This document shows, in pieces, positions 38,001-46,400 of a DNA stretch of 64,000 bases. The translations under genes were made by a program, and so were the position numbers. Within the stretch, counting starts at the first letter, position 1; each line of letters begins with the position of its first letter. Source of the stretch: Brachypodius melanocephalos (Eukaryota; Chordata; Aves; Passeriformes; Pycnonotidae). The stretch covers positions 11,874,097 through 11,938,096 of the forward strand of contig VZSR01003807.1 in NCBI GenBank assembly GCA_013398615.1, given 5' to 3'. Below the pieces are notes generated by a model. It saw only the letters and a list, made by a program, of their open reading frames with translations. It had not been told where the DNA came from and did no database searches.

Positions 38001-38922
38001 TAAGCATGCCCCAAAATTGCCATTTTGCAGAAAAAAAATTAAAAATGCATTTTAACAAATAACTTGATCTCCATATATAATTGCTATCTTCCATTAAGCC
38101 ACTGATGGTTTTATATTTATTAATTTATTGCAGTTATTAATGAAAAAAACCCAATCCCATTTTTCCTTGTTCTTCTAAGGAAGTACTGAAGAATGATAAA
38201 ATGTGAGTCTGAAATTTCTCTCTCTTATATTGCACAGTGTGCAGCTGGGCAGCCCTTGGAGGCAATGATAAAAAAAAAGGCAGCTGAGGCACTGGAGGGA
38301 CTCCAAAAGAAAGCATGCAGATCGGATCAATAAGCAGAAAAAAATGTGCTTAATGCTTCAGAAAACTTAAGCTGGAGTGAGAAAGTATCAGGGAAACATG
38401 AGCAGCAACCTTCTGTGGTAGTTATGACTGCAAAGTACAAGAATATACCACTTGTCTGTTAAGAAGAAGGACAAATAACAGTGATAAGGCAGGAGATTTG
38501 GATGTGACTGGGATAATGATGCCTTGGAAGCACAGGAGTTAAATTCACAAAATGATTAAAAAATCCTGAGCACATCATTCTGTAGTAATCTGGGATGGTA
38601 TTTGTGCCAAAGATAGATAAAACATTTTAGACAGAATTGCAATTTTAAATCTCAATGAACCAGTCTGTTCTTATACTTGGGCCAGATTTTTACAATTTTA
38701 CTCACATTAAGTCATGCTTTACTCCAAGAATAATCCCGTTGATTATAATGGTAATATTGTTCCACAGATGTCTCAGAAGAAACGCAAATGTAAAAGCAGA
38801 CTTTTTACTTCAGATAAAGGACATCAATCATGAGTACATCTGGGAATCCGATAAAAACATATGGTACAAAAAAATCACTGTGGGATGATGGAAATGTACT
38901 TACAGAGCAGGTCTGTGGACAT
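12793..38922 (-). CDS. PLAGL1: PLAGL1 with an N-terminal PRDM15-like PR/SET domain, seven coding exons
   Basis: Join 38922-38904, 23797-23642, 22569-22457, 20134-19985, 16625-16506, 14961-14465 and 14068-12793 (minus). All junctions are GT/AG and in phase, giving 2331 bp and 776 residues. Residues 8-22 form a C-x2-C-x7-C-x2-H zinc knuckle. About 40-165 are a PR/SET domain with RTQFGPYVG, NWMMFVRLAR, TLVAYQH, VYFTT and ELKVWYAADYAK, closest to PRDM15. A C2H2 finger follows at 195-215. Seven PLAG-type fingers lie at 307-507, including YTRKDVRRHMVVHTGCKDF, whose Cys is typical of PLAGL1. The tail has MGFWQLPPG and ends LPHFHHAFK. Mammalian PLAGL1 (about 463 residues) is a nuclear GC-rich-DNA-binding transcription factor that restrains growth, and it lacks the PR part. 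The PR part may add protein contacts or histone binding; the usual SET catalytic NHS motif is not present. The PLAGL1 identity is firm. The full-length joined product is predicted, not observed. Confidence 0.85.
14069..14464 (-). other. PLAGL1 intron 7
   Basis: Short intron splitting finger 2, with minus-strand GTAC at the donor side and a polypyrimidine acceptor TTTTTTTTCTCTTAG. It contains no other feature. Confidence 0.85.
14465..14961 (-). CDS. PLAGL1: PLAGL1 bridging exon: PRDM-style finger plus PLAG fingers 1-2
   Basis: A 497 bp exon lies between acceptor TCTCGTTGCAG and donor CTCAG/GTAC. Residues 187-215 carry a C2H2 finger beginning WICSSCGSTF with His ligands in HQCIH, in the same position as the finger after the PR domain of PRDM15. 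A basic, serine-rich linker of about 90 residues follows. Then come PLAG finger 1 (YPCRLCGKIFDSIDKL) and most of finger 2 (RPYKCTQHGCTKAF). One exon therefore links PRDM-type and PLAG-type sequence. An in-frame ATG upstream of the acceptor, at 15000, could serve an alternative first exon. Confidence 0.9.
14962..16505 (-). other. PLAGL1 intron 6 with an alternative in-frame start
   Basis: On the minus strand the last 39 bases before the exon 7 acceptor are open in frame and begin with ATG at 15000-14998, with A at -3 and G at +4. The upstream TTTCCTTAG could act as an acceptor for an alternative 5' exon. The rest of the intron shows no recognisable gene or repeat. Confidence 0.5.
16506..16625 (-). 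CDS. PLAGL1: PLAGL1 exon 6: end of PR domain
   Basis: A 120 bp exon (40 codons, phase 0 at both ends) lies between TTCACAG and GCA/GTAAGT. It encodes PIEPHTELKVWYAADYAKFM, the hallmark C-terminal strand of a PR domain (TELxVWYAAxYAK as in PRDM15), then an acidic linker FIKEESDVSPLPPVA. It joins directly to KEPIDPW of the next exon. Confidence 0.87.
16626..19984 (-). other. PLAGL1 intron 5
   Basis: A 3.4 kb intron with donor AAG/GTAGTT and acceptor TTCACAG. AT-rich, with several short unsupported open frames and no recognised repeat or RNA gene. Confidence 0.7.
19985..20134 (-). CDS. PLAGL1: PLAGL1 exon 5: core of PR domain
   Basis: A 150 bp exon (50 codons, phase 0 at both ends) lies between TTTGTTTCAG and GTTAAG/GTAGTT. 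It encodes residues 97-146: LKDGGKYFLDTPNEDCGNW, MMFVRLARN, TLVAYQH and GEVYFTTVK. The NWMxxVRxA and AYQHxxxVYFTT blocks are the most diagnostic PR-domain strands and match PRDM15 better than other PRDMs I can recall. Confidence 0.88.
20135..22456 (-). other. PLAGL1 intron 4
   Basis: A 2.3 kb intron containing an AT-rich duplicated segment with a perfect hairpin near 21905-22000. No gene seen. Confidence 0.7.
21905..22000. repeat. AT-rich direct repeat with internal hairpin
   Basis: A 40 bp AT-rich unit at 21905-21944 recurs at 21961-22000 (period 56) with one visible mismatch. Between them, 21944-21967 is a perfect 10 bp inverted repeat (AATTGTTAAT / ATTAACAATT) around a four-base loop. Confidence 0.8.
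22457..22569 (-). CDS. PLAGL1: PLAGL1 exon 4: first strands of PR domain
   Basis: A 113 bp exon lies between GTTTTGTTCACAG and CTGCAG/GTAAAA, entering in phase 1 and leaving in phase 0. It encodes LGVFAKKVIQKRTQFGPYVG and a variable loop ending SRLVLQ. GVFA...RTQFGP is the PRDM15-type N-terminal core of a PR domain. Confidence 0.87.
22570..23641 (-). other. PLAGL1 intron 3
   Basis: A 1.1 kb intron with donor CAGCAGA/GTAAGT and acceptor TTCACAG. Contains a short A run and nothing else recognised. Confidence 0.75.
23642..23797 (-). CDS. PLAGL1: PLAGL1 exon 3: zinc knuckle and start of PR region
   Basis: A 156 bp exon lies between GGATTTGTAG and CAGA/GTAAGT, in phase 1 at both ends. It encodes CEDCGKSLIGECKLHGP, a C-x2-C-x7-C-x2-H knuckle as found just before the PR domain of PRDM9 and relatives, then KDRVIPSRARLTLPHYL. 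The SRARxxLPxxL block and a preceding Trp (its codon split with exon 2) match PRDM15. Confidence 0.85.
24185..24243 (+). repeat. CR1-like 3' tail scrap
   Basis: The stretch AGGTTGGTCCCTTCCAACCT followed by an imperfect GATTATGAAATTCTGAAAT resembles the end of avian CR1 elements in sense orientation. Confidence 0.5.
26212..26345 (+). mobile_element. tRNA-Ile-derived SINE with CR1-like tail (TguSINE1-like)
   Basis: The head matches tRNA-Ile, with an intact box A region TTAGCTCAGTTGGTTAGAG at 26218-26236, then GTACTAACACCAAGG and GGGTTCAGTCC in place of the T arm. The anticodon loop is shortened and box B altered, so this is not a working tRNA gene. About 70 bases downstream the sequence becomes GGGTCCCTTCCAACTC and ends AATTCTGTGAAAT, a CR1-type 3' end. 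A tRNA-Ile head with CR1 tail is the structure I recall for songbird TguSINE1, mobilised by CR1 machinery. Confidence 0.75.
27360..28165. other. GC-richer unidentified block in intron 2
   Basis: This stretch is clearly more GC-rich than its surroundings and open on both strands (up to 173 codons on the minus strand). The translations have no recognisable domain and are rich in Cys, Ser, Gly and Pro, as expected from GC-rich noncoding sequence. It could be an old retroelement or a regulatory region. Confidence 0.3.
37322..37745 (-). mobile_element. CR1 LINE fragment, antisense
   Basis: Plus-strand text such as CCAGCCCAGACCCTTGCTGA, CTTCCAGTGAAGGCAACTCC, CCACTTCCCTGGGCAGCCTA and CCTCTTGTCCTGTCAC is the reverse complement of the avian CR1 3' region. 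It is 5'-truncated and has no intact open frame. Confidence 0.85.
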
Positions 38923-38946
38923 GTTTACATATCAGGCAAAGGAAAC
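38904..38946 (-). CDS. PLAGL1: PLAGL1 exon 2 with the start codon (coding 38922-38904)
   Basis: A 43 bp exon lies between CATTTATTTTGTGTAG and CTCT/GTAAGT. An in-frame TGA is followed by ATG at 38922-38920 (A at -3), giving MSTDLL. The final T joins GG of exon 3 to make the Trp codon of WCEDC, matching the Trp before the knuckle in PRDM15. Phase, donor strength and the fit to exon 3 support it, but exons this small can be chance. Confidence 0.72.
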
Positions 38947-39709
38947 CTACACAAAATAAATGAAAAAAGAATTATCAGTTTCTGAACCAGGACTATTCAT
39001 GTTTATATCTCATGCTAATAATCATATGCATAGTCTTTTCACTCTTTAGAAAACAAGGAGAACATATCTACAGAAATCTAAAAAGGAAGAACTTTAGTTT
39101 GTAGAGGAAAAGGAAAACAGATTCCACTTCTTTCCACAGACAGTGTAAAATGACAATATTAATGTAACACATTTTAATTCAGAGCAGTTCACTATATTCT
39201 ACATCTTCACTAACTTTTATTATTACGTATTTTCCAGGCATCAATTACAACAGAATTTTCAAGCATCGTGTATTTTACCCCATTGCATGCTATTCTGTGT
39301 TTAAGCTTGATATTTCTAACAGTCCTGATCCTTGCAGAGTCAAAAAAATATTAAACAAATATAGGGCAAAACATTTTATTTGCTGTCTTGAAAGACTTCT
39401 GGAGACTTTTGGTTTTCTGCTGAACTCATTCATCTTGTTCCCTTCCCATTCATCTGCTGCTTTTTGACTGAAATTTTACTATAAGCACATAGGAGTAGAG
39501 TCTGAGTTTTCTGTAGCTGTCTGAGCAATCCCTAACACATCGCTATCCCAATGACTGAATAAGGCTACCTGGAGCTACAGAAATAATAATGCTGTATTAG
39601 TAAGGGGATGCACAAATAACTATGAATCACTTCAGTGCATGCCATTTTATGCCCTGTATAAATCAGAGAGTGTTTAAAGGGGTATGTGTGTATGAATTAG
39701 GGTGAATGA

Positions 39710-40478
39710 AAGATGTTCAATAAGGCCAAATGCCAGATCCTGCCCTTGGGTCAAAACAACCCCAGGCAGTGCCACAGGCTGGGGAACAGTAACTGAGAAG
39801 TGGCCTGGAAGAAAAGGAGCTGTGAGTGCTGGTCGACAGCAGCTGAACATGAGCCAGCTGTGCCCGGGTGGCCAAGAAGGCCGATGGCATCCTGGCCTGG
39901 ATCAGCAATGATGTGGCCAGCAGGAGCAGGGCAGGGATTGTCCCCCTGTACTCAGCACTGGTGAGGCTGCACCTCAAGTGCTGTGTCCAGTTCTGGGCCA
40001 GTCGCTACAGGAAGAATATTGAGGAGCTGGAGAGAGTTCACGGCAACAGACCTGGAGAGAGTTCACAGCAACAGAGCTGGTGAAGGGTCTGGAGCACAAG
40101 TCTGATGAGGAGCAGCAGAGGGAACTGGCTTTGTTTAGCCCAGAGAAAAGGAAGCTCAGGGAGGACCTTATGACTTTCTACAACAACCTGAAAGGAGGTT
40201 GTAGCCAGGTGGGATGAATCTCTTCTCTCAAGTAACAAGGGACAGGACAAGAGGAAATGGCCTCAAGTTGTGCCAGGAGAGATTTAGGCTGGATATTAGG
40301 AAAAACATCTTCATCGAAAGAGTTGTCAAGCCTGGAACAGGCTGCCATGGGAAGTGTCCCCATTCCTGTGGATATTTTAAAAACATGGTGCTTAGAGACA
40401 TGCCAGTATTCGGTTAATGGCTGGACTGATGATCTGAAGGGTCTTTTCCAACCTGAACTATTTTATGATTCTATGAAA
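39710..40478 (+). mobile_element. CR1 LINE 3' portion, sense
   Basis: Clear avian CR1 landmarks in order: GGTCAAAACAACCCC, AACATGAGCCAGCTGTG, GGCATCCTGGCCTGGATCAG, CCCCTGTACTCAGCACTGGT, GGTCTGGAGCACAAGTCTGA, CAAGAGGAAATGGCCTCAAG, and a terminal GGTCTTTTCCAACCTGAACT with ATGATTCTATGA. It corresponds to the end of the reverse-transcriptase frame plus 3' UTR, with disruptions. A 25 bp internal tandem duplication is present. Confidence 0.93.
40029..40078. repeat. 25 bp tandem duplication inside CR1 copy
   Basis: GGAGAGAGTTCAC(G/A)GCAACAGA(C/G)CT occurs twice in a row (40029-40053 and 40054-40078) where I expect one copy in CR1. Confidence 0.8.
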
Positions 40479-41159
40479 ACTTGACTCCAATGAAGACAAC
40501 AGTATTTTGTTGCTGACTGAATTGGGTCCAAAAAAATTCCTCATTTTTAAAAATACAATGATAGTTAGTAAGATACTTCTAAATTAATTGGAGCTGGTTG
40601 CAAGAACTGAGTTGTGCTGTGAGAAAGCAGCAATGAAGGAGCCCACATTCTAGAGGGACATCAGTGAGTCCTCTTTCCAGTTAAAAACAGGCATGCTGAC
40701 AGCAGGCTTCCTAAGAAATAGGTGTCCTAATCTGATTTCCATAATCCAGAAAACACTTTATTTCTGAAAAAATCTACTCTGCAGTTTGACAACATTCTGG
40801 CTGAGAGCAAGACTCTTGTCTGTGGTGTTAATTTCTAAAAATACAGCCCTTGCAGAAGGAACAGTGGACTTTAATGGCATCCATATGTGACTGTACACGC
40901 ACCAGCCTTTATCATACCCAGAAACAGCAGGCTACATGTTATCACTGTCAAAGCAGTGCCATCAACTAATAGAGATTTCATTTCCCCCACTGAATAACTA
41001 GATTCGTGATAAAATGATTTCATCGTGCTGGCATTCAGTCTGCAGGGCAATTACCTGGTAAACCACAACAACACAAACTCTTCCCTCCCATATGGTTTGA
41101 GTTATTAGTACACCTTCATTGACAAACATCTGGTCTGCAGCACTCTCCTGTCATGAGAA

Positions 41160-43400
41160 AGTGCAGCCTCAGTCCATGCCCTCCCTGGCCCCCACACATC
41201 TTCTATCCAGCCTAGTTACAGTGACACTGTGGTCCATGAACACCCTAATTAAAGTTTGGTTGAGTTGTTCTATGATGTCATTTTGGAGGTAAATCACCAA
41301 AGTGTTTTTCTCCATAGGCCACTGACACCTGAGAAATTTTTCCCCCTGTAGAATTCTATGATGAAACTGTGTTAGCAACAGCAACCCCAAGTGCCCAACT
41401 CCAGTCCTTGAGAAGGGCATAGAAAATACAGACCAAGAGGGAATACCTCCATGAGGGGATCCCAGTCACTACAACACAACCCACTCACACAAAAGAAGAA
41501 CAGCACGTGCACCACCACAAGGAACTGCTCCTCTTCCAACAGCCGGTTCAGACATTATCTCTGACAGGGTGAGGATAAGTACAACAGTGTATTTGCAGGG
41601 TCAGGCAAGTTTAAGTAGAACCACAAGCTCCTTCATAAGCTATGCCAGCTCTTACCTGCAGTTATTCTCAACGCGGACCCAGAACTGCCTGTCATCCTAG
41701 CTGCACAAAACCATACCATAAATCTCTCTCCTTCTTCAAGGGCATGAGGGCACCCCTTGTGCAGTGTATTGCTCCCTGACCAAGGGGGCTCCAATATGCA
41801 CAGAGCTGTGGCAGCCTCATATACTGTGCCAAGCAGGCACAGTGCCTGGCGGTTTCTGGCCGGATCACTCACTTGTCCATCAAAACTCAGGAGGCTGGCC
41901 ATATACCACATTGACCTTTAGACAAAGTGTTGGAGGTATATTGGCCAAATTTGCTGTGCTGCCCACACAGTCAAAAGAAGTTGTTTGCAGTTGCTCTTAA
42001 GTGTCCTCCTTTCTCATCAACAAATGGGCAGAAGAGGAGGAGAAGCTGAGTGGGAGATGTTTCCCATACATGAAAACTCCAGCCTTGAAAATGTGATGCA
42101 AAGCCTAATGAGGTTTTTACAGGCTTTCAGGTATCAGAAAAACAGCTTGCTCATTTAGGTTGGGGAAGACTTGATGGGTCAAGTATAATAGATGGTTAAC
42201 GGTCAAGAGATAGCAAAGCAGTGATTACAGGCACTTTGAATGCTGGAAAGCTCAGTGTGGTGGTGGAAAGTGGTTTTCACCAGTTAGAGGAAGTGGGGAT
42301 GGGTTCTGCACTGCCTAGAAGGACATGTCACAGTGTATTTTGTGTAGGAGCCAGGATTTTAGGGTTTGGGTTATTTTCAGTTACTCCACCATTGCCAAAA
42401 ATTCACTGATTATGAATTTTATGTTTTATAAGTGATTGTAGTGGGCACACTGTAGGCATGTATGACTCAGAACTGATACATATGATGGTGGTGGGACTGC
42501 CCTGAGATGCCCAGAGTCCACAGTGGGAAAGGCAATGCCCATTACCTGCTCTGTTCTGGTGCAGAAGACATGGAAGTAATGAACACAGGCAGCAGTTTCC
42601 AGGTATGGTTCATGAGGAGGACCTACAATGAGGATCAATATCATGAGGATCAAGGTCACTGCTACACCAGAGGAAAGGTGACTTCCACAAGGAAATGCAC
42701 AGCAAGGAAAACCAGCCTGCACAGGACCTATGGAGCTGTTTATGATGCATGCGACATCCATGAAGGCTGCCAGCAATGGCCTTGATAACTTCCTTGCTTA
42801 CCAGTGGTTCACACTGGGAGGCAGCAAGAAGGGCAGCAAAGACTCCACCTTCTACGGCTGCTGCAGGTCGCTGCAGAGTTCTACGAGGATGAAAAGGCTT
42901 TACCACAAAGCACTTGTTTCCCTAGGCTTGAAGCTCATCTTTACCAGAGACAACAAACTCCATGGCAAGGGAACCCAGGAAACTGTCGTGTGAGGGACCT
43001 TTGCAACGTCTGCAACACAAGACTACAACTGGTTGTTCAAGACAGCTGCCCTGTACCCAAGGATTCTCATGTGGGTTCATGTGACAGAGTTCTTCCACTG
43101 ACCTCTCTTTTAGAGGATGTATATCTATCTTCCCTGGCACCATGCCACAGAAAGCCAAGGGGAAAGCAGGCCCAGATGTGGGAAGAGACATAAGCGGTAG
43201 CAACAGGAAAAGCATTCACCCTGTGCATGATACCCTTGGGCTTGCAATACGATGCCATCTGTAGATAACAAGAGAACACACTGCCTGCAAAAGAGACCTA
43301 TGCCATGCAGAGACAAAGATCCGGATCAGAGCTTCTGAGTTATGAACCCATTGTGAGTTAAAACACAGCTCCTCTGAACCAGTCAGCTTCTGCCCCACAC
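41160..43400. other. Unidentified moderately GC-rich block in intron 1
   Basis: Several overlapping open frames of 60-129 codons occur on both strands. None gives a recognisable domain or follows splice sites convincingly. It might be an old processed pseudogene or LTR-type insertion; I cannot name it. Confidence 0.2.
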
Positions 43401-46400
43401 CAAGTCATCAGAGGTTATTACAGAATTCCTTACATTGCTTTCCACATAAAAACCATGTCCAAAACCAATGACAACTGTCAACACAGGCATGCTCTTTGTA
43501 TGTTATACAACCCCTAAATGCACCTCAGTTTCATGCTGCCCACCAAAGAGGCACATTATTTGACCAGTCATCAGGACTAATCTCAAGATGTGAAGTCATC
43601 TGTCCAGCTTACTCACGCAGCTGAAAAGGGACACTGCTATTGCTTGGATACTCAGAAGAATACCCAGCACAACTAATTTATAGATTCACAACAGCCTCAT
43701 GTAAGTGACATTGTTATCTAAGTATCTTTTGTCATATTTTAACTAAGTAAAGGTAAATGTATTTTTTCAGGACATCTATGGTAAGCAGCAGAGTTGCAGA
43801 TGTCTAAAATACACAAGCAAAGAGGTGACAGGAAAACCACACTTAACCTACTTACACTGAGATTAAATCAGGAAGGAGTCTCTTTCCATCGCCACAGAAA
43901 TCAGTTGCTGGGGTTTAACTTTCAGCACACCTGATGACTCAGGTAGCAATCCCTTAGAAGAAAACACCTACAGGAAACAACGCATCTATCACACAGCGTT
44001 AGCATTCCACTAGTGTCCCTACTTGTGTTCTTTTGGCTTTTGCTGGGCTAATTGCTGACATAGTTTCTCTTCTCCCAAGTTCATGAACAGGAAAGAAAAT
44101 CATAACGTTGTAGAAATTACTTAAAATTAACAGAGTACTAACAGGAAAAAATTAATATGCACAGCCAAAATCTTCATCTAAAGAAACCTATGCATATTCT
44201 TTGAAGTTTGTGTTAGTCCCACATGTACCTCCATATCAGGATTTAGTGCATGATAAATACAACTCATCAAACATATGATTTGTTTGATGTCAATGATTAA
44301 CAGTGATATTCTGTGCATTTTTAATCTACCACATGTAGAAACCCTTGCTGACAAAGTAGATGAATTTATAAATCACTTTATTTATAATATAAAATAGTAT
44401 AATTTGTACTTTTAAGATTATTTGGGGTTTTTTCAAGTCATGGTATTATTTTATAATTACAAAAGAGGAAAAACTGTTTTGCCATCATATTTTTCTTTAT
44501 GTAGAGGATTCTGCAACTTTCCCTTGCTTAAGCAAAAAACCTTGTGCAGTACAACCGATGAAAGCTTGTGTCCACAATCCAGAAATTTGGCTCACTAATA
44601 TTGCAGAAGCTCCCTAAGTAAGCCTTATTTGTGAAGGCAAAAAATAAGGAAAGCCCAAAATTATAAATGTAATGGCTTTCTCTTTTACAAAGGACTATGC
44701 AGAGGTAAAAGAACTCTACAACATCATAAGGCAGACTGTGAGTGGACAAAAGTCATGTTCTCAAGGATGTTTTCTCTAATGTATTTACCAAGGATATTTA
44801 GTTTACCTTCATGGTAAAGTTTTAAATTGTGTTTACAAATACACAGACATTATACAAATACATAAGCTGGTCCTGCTGCTAAAGGAAACTTTATAACTAT
44901 ATACACATCTCAATAGATTAAATGTTTTAGTATGCAAGCAGCTAAGAGCCCTGTCAGTTCCCAGTGACTTCAAGAGTCTCCTATTGAAAAATTTTGGATC
45001 CCTAGGCTAATATTTCAGCAAAGCTATACCAAGCATTAAATTTGGATACATAAAAAAAATCCTGCCTTACCATTCCCTCCACCAACCCATCAATATTCTA
45101 ACCTGGTTATGATCACCTCAACACGTAGCATCAGCAAAAATGATCCACACACAAGCACCTAATCTATCCAAGTCTGTTTTCAGTTTAAAGCAAAAAAACC
45201 CCAAGTTTCGTTAAAAGTAGTAAATACATCTTATATCCTGTGCCCTGATACCACAAACACAAAGACCAACAAATCCCACTCCATGTTTCAAAGCAAATTC
45301 TTCCTGTTCTGAAATATGGCACTGTCTCTCACCATATTTTCCCAGCCTGTATCACTTGACACTGGTCTATTTTGGTCAGCAAAAAACCTGTGGCAGACAA
45401 GGCATCAAACACAAGTCTTTGCCCATCTCCAGTGCCCTGATAACAAGAAAAGCTATTACATAGAATCTTTAAAAAGAGACCATTACAAAAGGGAGACAAA
45501 CTCCTAGGGAAAGATACCGAACAGCATCTCATGCCAGCCTGCCTTACTGAGGGCTGCTCTTGTTGTTTGGCTTTGCAAAGCACTCAGAATTTTGACTGCG
45601 ATCCAGCAAAGCAATTCTGCATTTCCCATGTTTTCCCACCACTGACTTGCAGGGAACTATTTGTACACATGAAGACAAACCTACACTTCATATTTTGCTG
45701 GGTCAGGATCAAGGCACCAATCATCTTTCTGGATCCTTATTTTCTTATGAGAATTGGATAAAATGAGCTAAAAAAATAAATCTTGTAAGTGTGAGCTTTA
45801 GAAAGCCTCAAGACCCAGGAACATTCCTAAAATAATTTGCATTCCACAGCAGCAGGGCAAAACCATTTCCATTTCAATGAGCCCTTTGGAGAGGACTCTG
45901 GTCTACTGGCTGAAACTCAGGACTGAACCCCAGCATAAAAGAAACACCAAAACCACTTGTGCAAGGTCACGTGAAAAAGCGCTTTTTCCTGTTCTCCCTC
46001 AATACCTTGGCTAAAGTCTTTTTCATTACTTCAAGCCTGCATCCCAACACTTATTTCAAGAAGCGCACTGCCACTCCTCTGTTGGACAGTCTGGTCAGCA
46101 GGGAGATTTCCTGTCCCTTTCCTGCATCATCCTCAAGCAGCTGTCCCCAAAGAGTCAACAACTTTGTGGCTTCAAAAAAGGTTTGACAAAAAACCTGGCT
46201 TTTAACACTCACTTCTTTCATAAGTTTGATACAAATAACACACTAGCAGCTAAAAAATTTCCAAATGTGGTGAGCAAAACCCACAGCAGAGACAAACAAA
46301 CAGACAAGTTCCCACAGGGTGCAACAGTCACTCCCGTGACCAGAGAGGGGGATACAAATTTAATCAGTACTTTGGAAATGTCAGTAAATTTCAGGAAATC

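Larger units (their letters stand above)
23798..38903 (-). other. PLAGL1 intron 2 (15.1 kb)
   Basis: Large intron with a CR1 tail scrap, a tRNA-Ile-derived SINE, a minus-oriented CR1 copy and a GC-richer block at 27360-28160 that is open on both strands. I find no convincing additional exon or RNA gene. Confidence 0.6.

Noticed and set aside
23798..38903. A separate PRDM gene ending before PLAGL1
   Set aside because: The PR exons have no stop or terminal exon of their own. The last PR exon ends at a phase-0 donor that fits the PLAGL1 bridging exon, and that exon carries the expected post-PR finger.
42507..43193. Protein-coding retrogene on plus strand
   Set aside because: Frames are interrupted and overlapping, and I could not match any stretch to a known protein.
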